From an uncultured Eubacteriales bacterium (GTDB taxonomy: Bacteria; Bacillota; Clostridia; Oscillospirales; CAG-272): DNA of 16,822 nt. Location of the stretch: contig CAKRPQ010000038.1 in assembly GCA_934385225.1 (NCBI GenBank), positions 1-16,822 on the forward strand, read 5' to 3'. Positions 1 through 4,387 of this stretch are shown here, piece after piece (position 1 is the stretch's first letter; each line of letters opens with the position of its first letter). The translations under genes were made by a program, and so were the position numbers. Under the pieces are notes generated by a model. The model was not told the DNA's origin and searched no databases. It worked only from the letters and a program-made list of their open reading frames with translations.

Positions 1-137
1 GTGCATATTAGTGCATAGTCAGTGCAAGAAAAATGCAAGATAATCTTCGGATTTTCTATAGAAAACCCGAACAATTATGCAACTCGATCTCCGCTGACAA
101 TAACAAAAACCCGGCTCAATCTCGCAATAATAATGCA
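1..137. repeat. Cluster of TGCA direct repeats, left edge
   Basis: The core TGCA occurs at positions 2, 12, 23 and 34, mostly within GTGCAT or GTGCAA, so the first four copies are spaced 10, 11 and 11 bases apart, close to one helical turn. Further copies lie at 78 and 134. The cluster sits upstream of a truncated integrase-like reading frame. Integrases with an N-terminal arm-binding domain use short direct repeats of this kind near the element end, so arm-type sites are a reasonable inference. Sites for a small DNA-binding regulator are the alternative. The copies are visible; the function is inferred. Confidence 0.4.
48..69. repeat. 22-bp near-perfect palindrome
   Basis: Bases 48-69 form an inverted repeat with arms CGGATTTTC and GAAAACCCG around TATA. 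The only mismatch is 51 against 66, and the central 14 bases (52-65) are a perfect palindrome. It lies between the TGCA repeats and the integrase-like start. A dimeric repressor operator or a recombinase core-type site would look like this. A terminator is unlikely because no T-run follows on either side. Confidence 0.4.
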
Positions 138-171
138 ATGGTGTACTGCTTGACAATCATTCTATTTTTTT

Positions 172-177
172 AGGAGG
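172..177 (+). promoter_or_regulatory. Strong ribosome binding site for the integrase-like start
   Basis: AGGAGG lies 5 nt upstream of the ATG at 183. This is the strongest plus-strand translation signal in the window and the main reason to treat the short frame after it as the true start of a former gene. Confidence 0.65.
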
Positions 178-182
178 CTGTT

Positions 183-374
183 ATGGCTTACATCAAAGAA
201 CGTGGCAACAACAATTATTTCGTCAGAGTATTTAATCCCGTTACAAAAACTCTTTTCTGTGCTTATCGAAAAGTTCAAAATAGCGTTTTATGTTTTCAAG
301 TTCGTTCCAGCGTGCCTCGCGGACGGGAACGGTATCAAGATCATATATCCTCGCGCCTCTTATCGAAAGAATAA
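183..374 (+). pseudogene. 5' remnant of a tyrosine recombinase/integrase gene
   Basis: The open frame gives 63 residues, but only the first ~18 (about 183-236, MAYIKERGNNNYFVRVFN) resemble a known family: the N-terminal arm-binding beta-sheet of phage or ICE-type tyrosine integrases, which typically begin with a pattern like MAxIxxRGxxxYxVxV. From about 237 the frame simply runs antisense through the 3' end of the neighbouring ATPase gene and has no family features. The core-binding and catalytic domains (R..HxxR..Y) are absent. An AGGAGG 5 nt before the ATG shows that this was a real translation start. The break coincides with the ATPase stop codon (241-243), which fits a rearrangement or deletion point. 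A chimeric assembly join cannot be excluded. Integrase identity rests on a short match and is moderate only. Confidence 0.45.
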
Positions 375-1134
375 ACGGAGAGTGCGTGGATATTACGAAC
401 TGGCAGTTATAAAAACGCACCGACTGCTCTATGAACTCCGCTATCCTCTGCTGAAACTCGGCGGAAAGGCTGTTTTCAGGCTCGTCGAGAAGGTAAAGCG
501 CACCGTCATTTATCTTATCTGTGAAATACTCATAGGCACTTTCTCCGTTTGAGTGCCCGCCGACATTTCTGCCGATTCGGGCATTCACAAAGGCGGATTT
601 CGTCTTTCTTCTCGCATCGTTCCTCCTTTTCAATTCGTCAAGGTCGTCGATAGAAGACAGCTTATAGCCGAGCGAATTATACTTTCCCTCATCATAATCC
701 GAAAACAGCACCTCGCGTCTTGTATCAACGCCCTCATTAATTTTTCGCACGTCGAGAAGAAAATCAAAAACATCATCGCTCGTTATTATTCTGCTTTCGC
801 GCGGCACTTTTTCGCCGAAAACAAGTTTATATTTACAGAATTTAAGGTACTCCTCGAAAAACGGCGTATTATTGAACGGTGCGTAGCGCAGAACACCGAG
901 TTTTTCGGCAATGACGTTAAGAAGCGTGGATTTTCCCGAACCGTTACCGCCGTAAAATATCGTTATCGGTGAAAAGGAAATTTCCGAAAGCCCTTTCTGC
1001 GGAAAAATCTTAAACGGATAGACGTTATTTGCGTCATAGCAGGTCATCATCATCTTTTTATCCCACGAGAGAATATAATCGACCTCGTCCCCGTCCGTCG
1101 CAAGGTCAAACCGGTCAAGATACGTCAGTCCCAT
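241..1134 (-). CDS. AAA/ABC-type ATPase of unknown function
   Basis: The protein has 297 residues and looks like a soluble ATPase with an ABC-type fold. Visible motifs are the Walker A GGNGSGKST (62-70), an ABC-signature-like SNGES (195-199), Walker B with catalytic acid LYLLDEPE (213-220) and the switch-histidine motif STHSP (249-253). There is no membrane segment and no fused effector domain. The start chosen is the ATG at 1134, which has a GAGG-type site about 6 nt upstream. The frame is open to an ATG at 1227, but that would lie deep inside the upstream gene. It overlaps the serine hydrolase gene by 20 bp, so the two are probably co-translated. The C-terminus (RYFELFDKHRKEF) resembles the natural end of this family as I recall it, so the gene seems complete although the DNA right after its stop is unrelated. 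Similar stand-alone ATPases are common in gut Clostridia. The substrate is unknown. Confidence 0.8.
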   Translation of the reverse strand: MGLTYLDRFDLATDGDEVDYILSWDKKMMMTCYDANNVYPFKIFPQKGLSEISFSPITIFYGGNGSGKSTLLNVIAEKLGVLRYAPFNNTPFFEEYLKFCKYKLVFGEKVPRESRIITSDDVFDFLLDVRKINEGVDTRREVLFSDYDEGKYNSLGYKLSSIDDLDELKRRNDARRKTKSAFVNARIGRNVGGHSNGESAYEYFTDKINDGALYLLDEPENSLSAEFQQRIAEFIEQSVRFYNCQFVISTHSPFILSIRGARIYDLDTVPVREARWNELENIKRYFELFDKHRKEFL

Positions 1135-2269
1135 TTTCGACCTCACTCCAAACTTCTCTATGCGCTTCGTCAAGCATTTTCGCAAGTTCGCGTATAAATT
1201 TATTATCCGCACCGCTGCCGTTATCAAGCTCCGTCATAATGACGAGAACATACGGGTGAGTGTCGAAAACCACCGCACTATCGTGGTACGCTTTTTCGTC
1301 CCAGCCGTATTTATGCGCGACGGGCGTCGGTTTCAGTGCAGAAGGTATCATTATTCTGTGGTTCGTTGACATCATCCATTTTTCGAGCATAAGCGCGTAC
1401 TCGCTTCCGCTCTCAAAATATCTGTATGTTTCCGCAAGATATGCGGCTGCCTCGGAGGCGGATATTTTATAAAGGCTTTTTGTGGGATTATAAACGCCGA
1501 GAGACTTTGAAAACTCGTTGAAGCCTTTTTTTCCGTATAGATTCCGTATAAAATAAAAGGCGACATTATCACTCTGCGTTATCGTAAGGCGGAACAGGTC
1601 AAGATAGGTGTACTGCGTTCCGTATTCCGACTTCTGTATAATGCCCGATCCCTCTTTATAGCTGTCCTCCGTATATGTAAAAACACTGTCAAGGTCATAT
1701 TTCGGATCAGTATTCCCTTCCTCTCTCGCCCTCTCGATTTCTTTCAGCGCATAGAGGATATACGGCTCTTTTATTATACTCGCGGAGAAGAAAACGTGAT
1801 CTTCGTTATATTTCATCGCCTCGCCTGTTTCAAGGTCAAGGCAGAAAAAAGCGACTTTCCTTTTCTCGGTCTCCGCCTCCACGGTTACGTTACCTTCCTC
1901 GTCAGTTTCAGCCTCGGTTCTGTAAAGAGGTACGTTCGCTTCGACCCACTCGGCTATTTCACGACTTTTTTCGCGGAAAGTGCTTTCAAAAAAGGCGGGA
2001 TCGTTTATATCCCGTCCGATCTCCGTCTCAATCTCCGTCGCGGGTATCTCGGTGCTTGTCGCAAGAGGCAAAAGCGTATCGTGCGTCTGCCAGTCCGTTA
2101 TCGACGGCGCATACTCCGTCTGCCCCGTACTCTCTGTATCCGTTCCCGCTGCGGCGTCCTCCGAAAAGGAGAATTTCAGCGCAAAATAAACGGCAAACGC
2201 AAGCACAAGTGCCGTCAAAACCGCCGCGGCGGCAAATATTATTGTTTTTCTTATCTCTTTTTCTCTCAT
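1115..2269 (-). CDS. Membrane-anchored serine hydrolase, beta-lactamase-like fold
   Basis: The protein has 384 residues. A short basic N-terminus is followed by one membrane segment (about 10-32), a Thr/Glu-rich linker (about 36-85) and an extracytoplasmic catalytic domain (about 135-375). Penicillin-interacting motifs are present: S164-I-I-K167 (SxxK), S233-D-N235 (SDN) and K320-Y-G322 where K[ST]G is usual. I see no ExxxN omega-loop motif between SDN and KYG, so deacylation of beta-lactams is doubtful. A cell-wall peptidase or carboxypeptidase-like role is more likely than antibiotic resistance. It belongs with the 'beta-lactamase 2' type serine hydrolases, which are often of unknown substrate. 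The only nearby site for the ATG at 2269 is AAAGGG with a 2-nt spacer, and it lies in the arm of a hairpin (2272-2302). It follows divIC by 45 nt. Confidence 0.8.
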   Translation of the reverse strand: MREKEIRKTIIFAAAAVLTALVLAFAVYFALKFSFSEDAAAGTDTESTGQTEYAPSITDWQTHDTLLPLATSTEIPATEIETEIGRDINDPAFFESTFREKSREIAEWVEANVPLYRTEAETDEEGNVTVEAETEKRKVAFFCLDLETGEAMKYNEDHVFFSASIIKEPYILYALKEIERAREEGNTDPKYDLDSVFTYTEDSYKEGSGIIQKSEYGTQYTYLDLFRLTITQSDNVAFYFIRNLYGKKGFNEFSKSLGVYNPTKSLYKISASEAAAYLAETYRYFESGSEYALMLEKWMMSTNHRIMIPSALKPTPVAHKYGWDEKAYHDSAVVFDTHPYVLVIMTELDNGSGADNKFIRELAKMLDEAHREVWSEVENGTDVS

Positions 2270-2271
2270 TA

Positions 2272-2302
2272 CCCTTTCAGAAACACCGCCCTCGGAAAAG
2301 GG
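2272..2302 (-). promoter_or_regulatory. Hairpin covering the serine hydrolase ribosome binding site
   Basis: In the minus-strand transcript CCCTTT (2302-2297) can pair with AAAGGG (2277-2272). One further C:G pair follows past a single bulged base. The 3' arm is the only plausible Shine-Dalgarno sequence for the ATG at 2269, so a folded leader would hide it. No T-run follows, which argues against a terminator. The pairing is visible; the regulatory role is inferred. Confidence 0.35.
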
Positions 2303-2314
2303 AGGTGAAGAACA

Positions 2315-2596
2315 TCAGTTAAGTCCGTTATAGTAAACAACCTCGTCGGGCATACACAGATTCAGCTTCTCTTTTGCTATCTTAATGACATACTCGTCGT
2401 CGATATCGCAGGAAAGCTCGTATTTAAGCCGTTCGATATTATCCGAATACTCTTCCTTTTTCGCTTCAAGGCGATTTATCTTCTCTCTGAAATCGTTATA
2501 TTTCACAAGAGTTCTCACGGAGATGACGAGGGACGCGACAACGAAAAACGTAACGGCAACACGGACAACGATATTCATTTCAAATGTTTTTCGCAC
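2315..2596 (-). CDS. divIC: Septum formation initiator, DivIC/FtsB family
   Basis: The protein has 93 residues and is a bitopic division protein. It has a short cytoplasmic tail, one membrane helix (about 8-27), a coiled coil (about 33-60) and the conserved C-terminal pattern DxEYVxxIAxEKL...PDEVVYYN (about 67-90). The family forms a divisome subcomplex with FtsL/DivIB that regulates septal wall synthesis. The GTG at 2596 is chosen because GAGGAGG (2606-2612) lies 9 nt upstream. The ATG at 2578 has no such site, although it sits one base after the yabQ stop and remains possible. With the GTG start the gene overlaps yabQ by 17 bp. The order yabP-yabQ-divIC matches that of Bacillus and many Clostridia, which supports the name. 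Confidence 0.88.
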   Translation of the reverse strand: MRKTFEMNIVVRVAVTFFVVASLVISVRTLVKYNDFREKINRLEAKKEEYSDNIERLKYELSCDIDDEYVIKIAKEKLNLCMPDEVVYYNGLN

Positions 2597-3218
2597 GATC
2601 CCACACCTCCTCAAAATAGTTTGTGTCTGCCGCGGCAAGCATTTTACGCATCACCGCACGCGTCTTTCTCCGTCTGTACCTCTTTACGGCACGTCCGAAA
2701 GTGACCGAATAAATGGCTTTCGACACCTTTACAATTATATTATACATAAATCCTATCGGAATTTCAATAGATTTCAGTAAAATTCCCACAAAAATTTTTA
2801 CGAAAATGCAGATAATTTCCGCGGAGGATATAACGAAGGTTCCGACGGTCTTATAATACACGAAAAAACCGAGAACCGTGGCGGCAAGTGCCTGCCATCT
2901 GAACATTCCGCTATCGGTATAATAGAGAAAAATACAGAACACAGCCCCACACGCGGAAAAGAAAAGAAGATCACCGAAAAAGACGAACACGGCGGTCATC
3001 TTCCTGCCGAGCTTCCCTTTACCGCGCTTTTTCAGTCTGCCGATAAGCGGAAAATTTATCTCGTAGAGCTTATCCGTACTTTTTTCGGCAAAGCCGCCGT
3101 AGCGCACACCGACCGTGACGCGGGTTATCCGCACGACATCATACGCGACGCCGAGAAAGACTCCGAGAAAAAGCGCGTAAAGCGTCATCTTCGCGAGCGA
3201 AAGCGTCGTTATGTACAT
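2580..3218 (-). CDS. yabQ: Spore cortex biosynthesis protein YabQ
   Basis: The 212-residue membrane protein has an N-terminal helix carrying the family-like pattern GVFLGVAYDVVR (19-30), a basic loop (about 60-73) and several further hydrophobic segments (about 74-100, 108-124 and 127-160). A strongly basic C-terminal region follows. In Bacillus subtilis YabQ is made in the mother cell, sits in the forespore outer membrane and is needed for spore cortex formation. The stop of yabP and the start of yabQ share one base (TGATG), so translation is likely coupled. Its place between yabP and divIC is the conserved one. The C-terminal part is longer and more basic than a minimal YabQ core. Confidence 0.87.
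   Translation of the reverse strand: MYITTLSLAKMTLYALFLGVFLGVAYDVVRITRVTVGVRYGGFAEKSTDKLYEINFPLIGRLKKRGKGKLGRKMTAVFVFFGDLLFFSACGAVFCIFLYYTDSGMFRWQALAATVLGFFVYYKTVGTFVISSAEIICIFVKIFVGILLKSIEIPIGFMYNIIVKVSKAIYSVTFGRAVKRYRRRKTRAVMRKMLAAADTNYFEEVWDRAKNI
2606..2612 (-). promoter_or_regulatory. Ribosome binding site deciding the divIC start
   Basis: GAGGAGG read on the minus strand, 9 nt before the in-frame GTG at 2596. It is inside the 3' end of yabQ and favours GTG over the downstream ATG at 2578. Confidence 0.6.
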
Positions 3219-3499
3219 CAGCCGATCACTTTCCCGAAAAGTCCGCGCTTTTTAGTCTGCGTTTCGGTGTTGTAATAAAGGCCGTTTATCTTTCCGTCAA
3301 GCACGACACGCCCCCTGTCGGTATCAAGCGCACTCACCTTTATATCCTCGCCCTCTATCATCATTTCACCCATCGACGTTTCAAGGCACACACTTGTATC
3401 GTCGAAGCTGACGACGTTCGTTACTCCCGTTATCTCGGTATGTTCTCTCGATCTTATCGCTATATCGTGTGCTTTTATCTGCTCGTTTGTATCAGGCAT
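3218..3499 (-). CDS. yabP: Sporulation protein YabP
   Basis: The 93-residue protein has no membrane segment and is predicted to be mostly beta strands. It has the YabP/YqfC-like pattern of a short disordered N-terminus, then TGVTNVVSFDDTSV (24-37), a GEMMIEGEDIKV strand pair and a DGKINGLYY strand near the end. In Bacillus it is a sporulation-specific mother-cell protein whose biochemical role is not settled; it is usually encoded next to YabQ. The ATG at 3499 has a strong GGAGG site 5 nt upstream. The GGG of that site also closes the base of a long hairpin (3508-3575) between rqcP and yabP. The hairpin might set yabP and yabQ expression apart from the constitutive rqcP and hup. Confidence 0.87.
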   Translation of the reverse strand: MPDTNEQIKAHDIAIRSREHTEITGVTNVVSFDDTSVCLETSMGEMMIEGEDIKVSALDTDRGRVVLDGKINGLYYNTETQTKKRGLFGKVIG

Positions 3500-3507
3500 A
3501 TTTACCT

Positions 3508-3575
3508 CCCGAATATATTAAAAGCCGCCGCGGAGCTTCTCTTGAAGCGCGGTGGCTTAGTATTATATATTCGGG
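3508..3575 (-). promoter_or_regulatory. Two-part long hairpin in the yabP leader
   Basis: An outer perfect 11-bp stem pairs 3508-3518 (CCCGAATATAT) with 3565-3575. After an asymmetric A/T-rich internal loop, a GC-rich stem pairs 3524-3532 with 3548-3556 with one imperfect pair (3527/3553). A terminal CTTC/GAAG stem (3536-3539 with 3544-3547) closes a 4-nt loop. In the minus-strand transcript the last three bases of the outer stem are the first GGG of the yabP site GGGAGG. No T-run follows, so this is not an ordinary terminator. The imperfect pair is G:U in a plus-strand RNA but C:A in a minus-strand RNA. Possible roles are translational control, mRNA processing or stabilisation, or a small palindromic repeat element. 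Confidence 0.6.
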
Positions 3576-3589
3576 CAAGATGATTTTTA

Positions 3590-3832
3590 TTACTCCAAAA
3601 CCTCATAAAGAGACGAAGCGTCTGCCTTACAGACGTTATCCTTTACGTCCTTTACCCTTACTTTAAGCGTTTTTTCGCCGAATGTTATTTCGACAATATC
3701 GTTTTCTTTGACTTCATACGAAGCCTTTGCGCCTCTGCCGTTGACCGAAACGTGCGCGTTATCGCAGGCGTCGTTCGCAACCGTGCGGCGTTTTATTATT
3801 CTCGACACTTTGAGAAATTTATCAAGTCTCAT
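3590..3832 (-). CDS. rqcP: S4-domain ribosome quality control factor RqcP (YabO)
   Basis: The 80-residue protein is nearly a bare S4 RNA-binding domain. It starts MRLDKFLKVSRIIKRR and has the typical second half VSVNG (28-32), with KASYEVKENDIVEI before the C-terminal strands. RqcP (also YabO, an Hsp15 relative) binds stalled 50S-peptidyl-tRNA complexes and works with RqcH to add poly-alanine tails that mark incomplete proteins. RqcH is not in this window. The start at 3832 is chosen because family homologues begin MRLDK; the frame is open upstream to 3868 without family support. An AAAGGA site lies about 12 nt upstream. It is 70 nt after hup and 90 nt before yabP. Confidence 0.87.
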   Translation of the reverse strand: MRLDKFLKVSRIIKRRTVANDACDNAHVSVNGRGAKASYEVKENDIVEITFGEKTLKVRVKDVKDNVCKADASSLYEVLE

Positions 3833-3870
3833 ATTTATATATCGTCCTTTCTCGGGCGTTTTAAGCAATT

Positions 3871-3895
3871 CGGCAGACCCTTGACGAGCCTGCCG
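3871..3895 (-). terminator. Weak hairpin between hup and rqcP
   Basis: Read on the minus strand, CGGCAGGCT pairs with GGTCTGCCG over nine pairs, including two G:U pairs, around a 7-nt loop. It starts 7 nt after the hup stop codon. It is followed by AATTGCTTAAAA and not by a T-run, so complete termination is unlikely. It may act as an attenuator or 3' stabiliser that lowers rqcP-divIC mRNA relative to abundant hup mRNA. Confidence 0.4.
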
Positions 3896-3902
3896 ACGTG
3901 TT

Positions 3903-4178
3903 TTAATTGTTTACGGAATCTTTGAGTCCCTTGCCTGCCGTGAAAGCGGGAACCTTGGAAGCGGGGATCTTGATCGTTGCACCGGTAGCAGGGTTTCTAC
4001 CCTCTCTTGCAGCTCTTTCCTTAACGGAGAAGTTACCGAAGCCTATGATCTGAACCTTATCTCCTGCTTTAAGAGCGTCTGCAACAGATTCGAATACTGC
4101 GTTAACGGCATTCTCTGCGTCAGCCTTTTTAAGATTTGCTGCCTTTGCTACTGCATCAACCAACTGAGTCTTGTTCAT
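3903..4178 (-). CDS. hup: DNA-binding protein HU
   Basis: This is a 91-residue histone-like protein of usual HU length. It starts MNKTQLVDAVAKAA, has the dimer core GFGNFSV (46-52), and carries the DNA-binding arm with REGRNPATGATIKIPAS (58-74). It ends KDSVNN. HU dimers bend and compact DNA. The codons differ from those of neighbouring genes: ATC, TTC, AAG and CCC are common where the neighbours use ATT/ATA, TTT and AAA, as expected of a very highly expressed gene. It has its own promoter (4277-4305) and a ~90-nt leader with a hairpin. It heads the rqcP-yabP-yabQ-divIC run, an arrangement common in Clostridia. An AAAGGA site lies about 13 nt before the ATG, a rather long spacing. Confidence 0.96.
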   Translation of the reverse strand: MNKTQLVDAVAKAANLKKADAENAVNAVFESVADALKAGDKVQIIGFGNFSVKERAAREGRNPATGATIKIPASKVPAFTAGKGLKDSVNN

Positions 4179-4218
4179 TTCGTTTGACCAATCCTTTCGT
4201 AAATTTTTTTAATAGTTT

Positions 4219-4258
4219 GGTACGGAAGTCGAGCGAGGCGAGTACCCCGACGTTTCCG
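4219..4258 (-). promoter_or_regulatory. Hairpin with alternative pairing in the hup leader
   Basis: A stem pairs 4223-4231 (CGGAAGTCG) with 4248-4258, with two bulged bases (4252-4253). A second stem, GGTAC (4219-4223) with GTACC (4242-4246), cannot form at the same time in full because both use base 4223 and one lies across the loop of the other. The element lies between the predicted start of transcription (about 4270) and the hup ribosome binding site. Both pairings are visible. Switching or autoregulation by HU is inference. Confidence 0.4.
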
Positions 4259-4276
4259 ACATTTTAACCGTTTAGT

Positions 4277-4305
4277 ATTATATCATCATTTTTCTTTATT
4301 TGCAA
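4277..4305 (-). promoter_or_regulatory. Sigma-A promoter of hup
   Basis: On the minus strand TTGCAA (4305-4300) is followed after exactly 17 nt by a perfect TATAAT (4282-4277), which also carries the extended -10 TG one base upstream. Transcription should start near 4270, giving a leader of about 90 nt. This is the clearest promoter in the window and separates the hup-to-ATPase genes from the upstream run ending with spoVB. Confidence 0.8.
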
Positions 4306-4312
4306 GTGTTTT

Positions 4313-4347
4313 CGAAATATTTTTCTCATTTTTCCTGCAATATTTCG
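4313..4347. repeat. Inverted repeat upstream of the hup promoter
   Basis: Perfect 9-bp arms CGAAATATT (4313-4321) and AATATTTCG (4339-4347) are separated by 17 bp and begin 8 bp upstream of the -35 box. On the minus strand no T-run follows, so it is a poor terminator for spoVB. On the plus strand it is followed by ACTTTTTTG. It could be an operator or an AT-rich UP-like region for hup, or a weak terminator reading rightwards. Confidence 0.4.
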
Positions 4348-4387
4348 ACTTTTTTGTCTTTTCAAGTGAATATTTATATTTTGTTCA

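Noticed and set aside
1..40. Repeats at the left edge as a CRISPR array
   Set aside because: The units are only 4-6 bases with 10-11 base spacing, far shorter than CRISPR repeats and spacers, and no cas genes are present.
150..155. TTGACA resembling a -35 box before the integrase-like start
   Set aside because: The expected -10 position 17 bases on falls in the ribosome binding site and shows no TATAAT-like hexamer, so a promoter is not supported here.
1115..2269. Beta-lactam resistance gene
   Set aside because: The fold and SxxK/SDN motifs fit, but the omega-loop ExxxN motif is absent and KTG is altered, so resistance is not supported.
3500..3589. Sporulation sigma-E promoter before yabP
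   Set aside because: TATAAT-like and AATATA bases occur, but no correctly spaced -35/-10 pair could be found; the A/T runs are accounted for by the hairpin stem.
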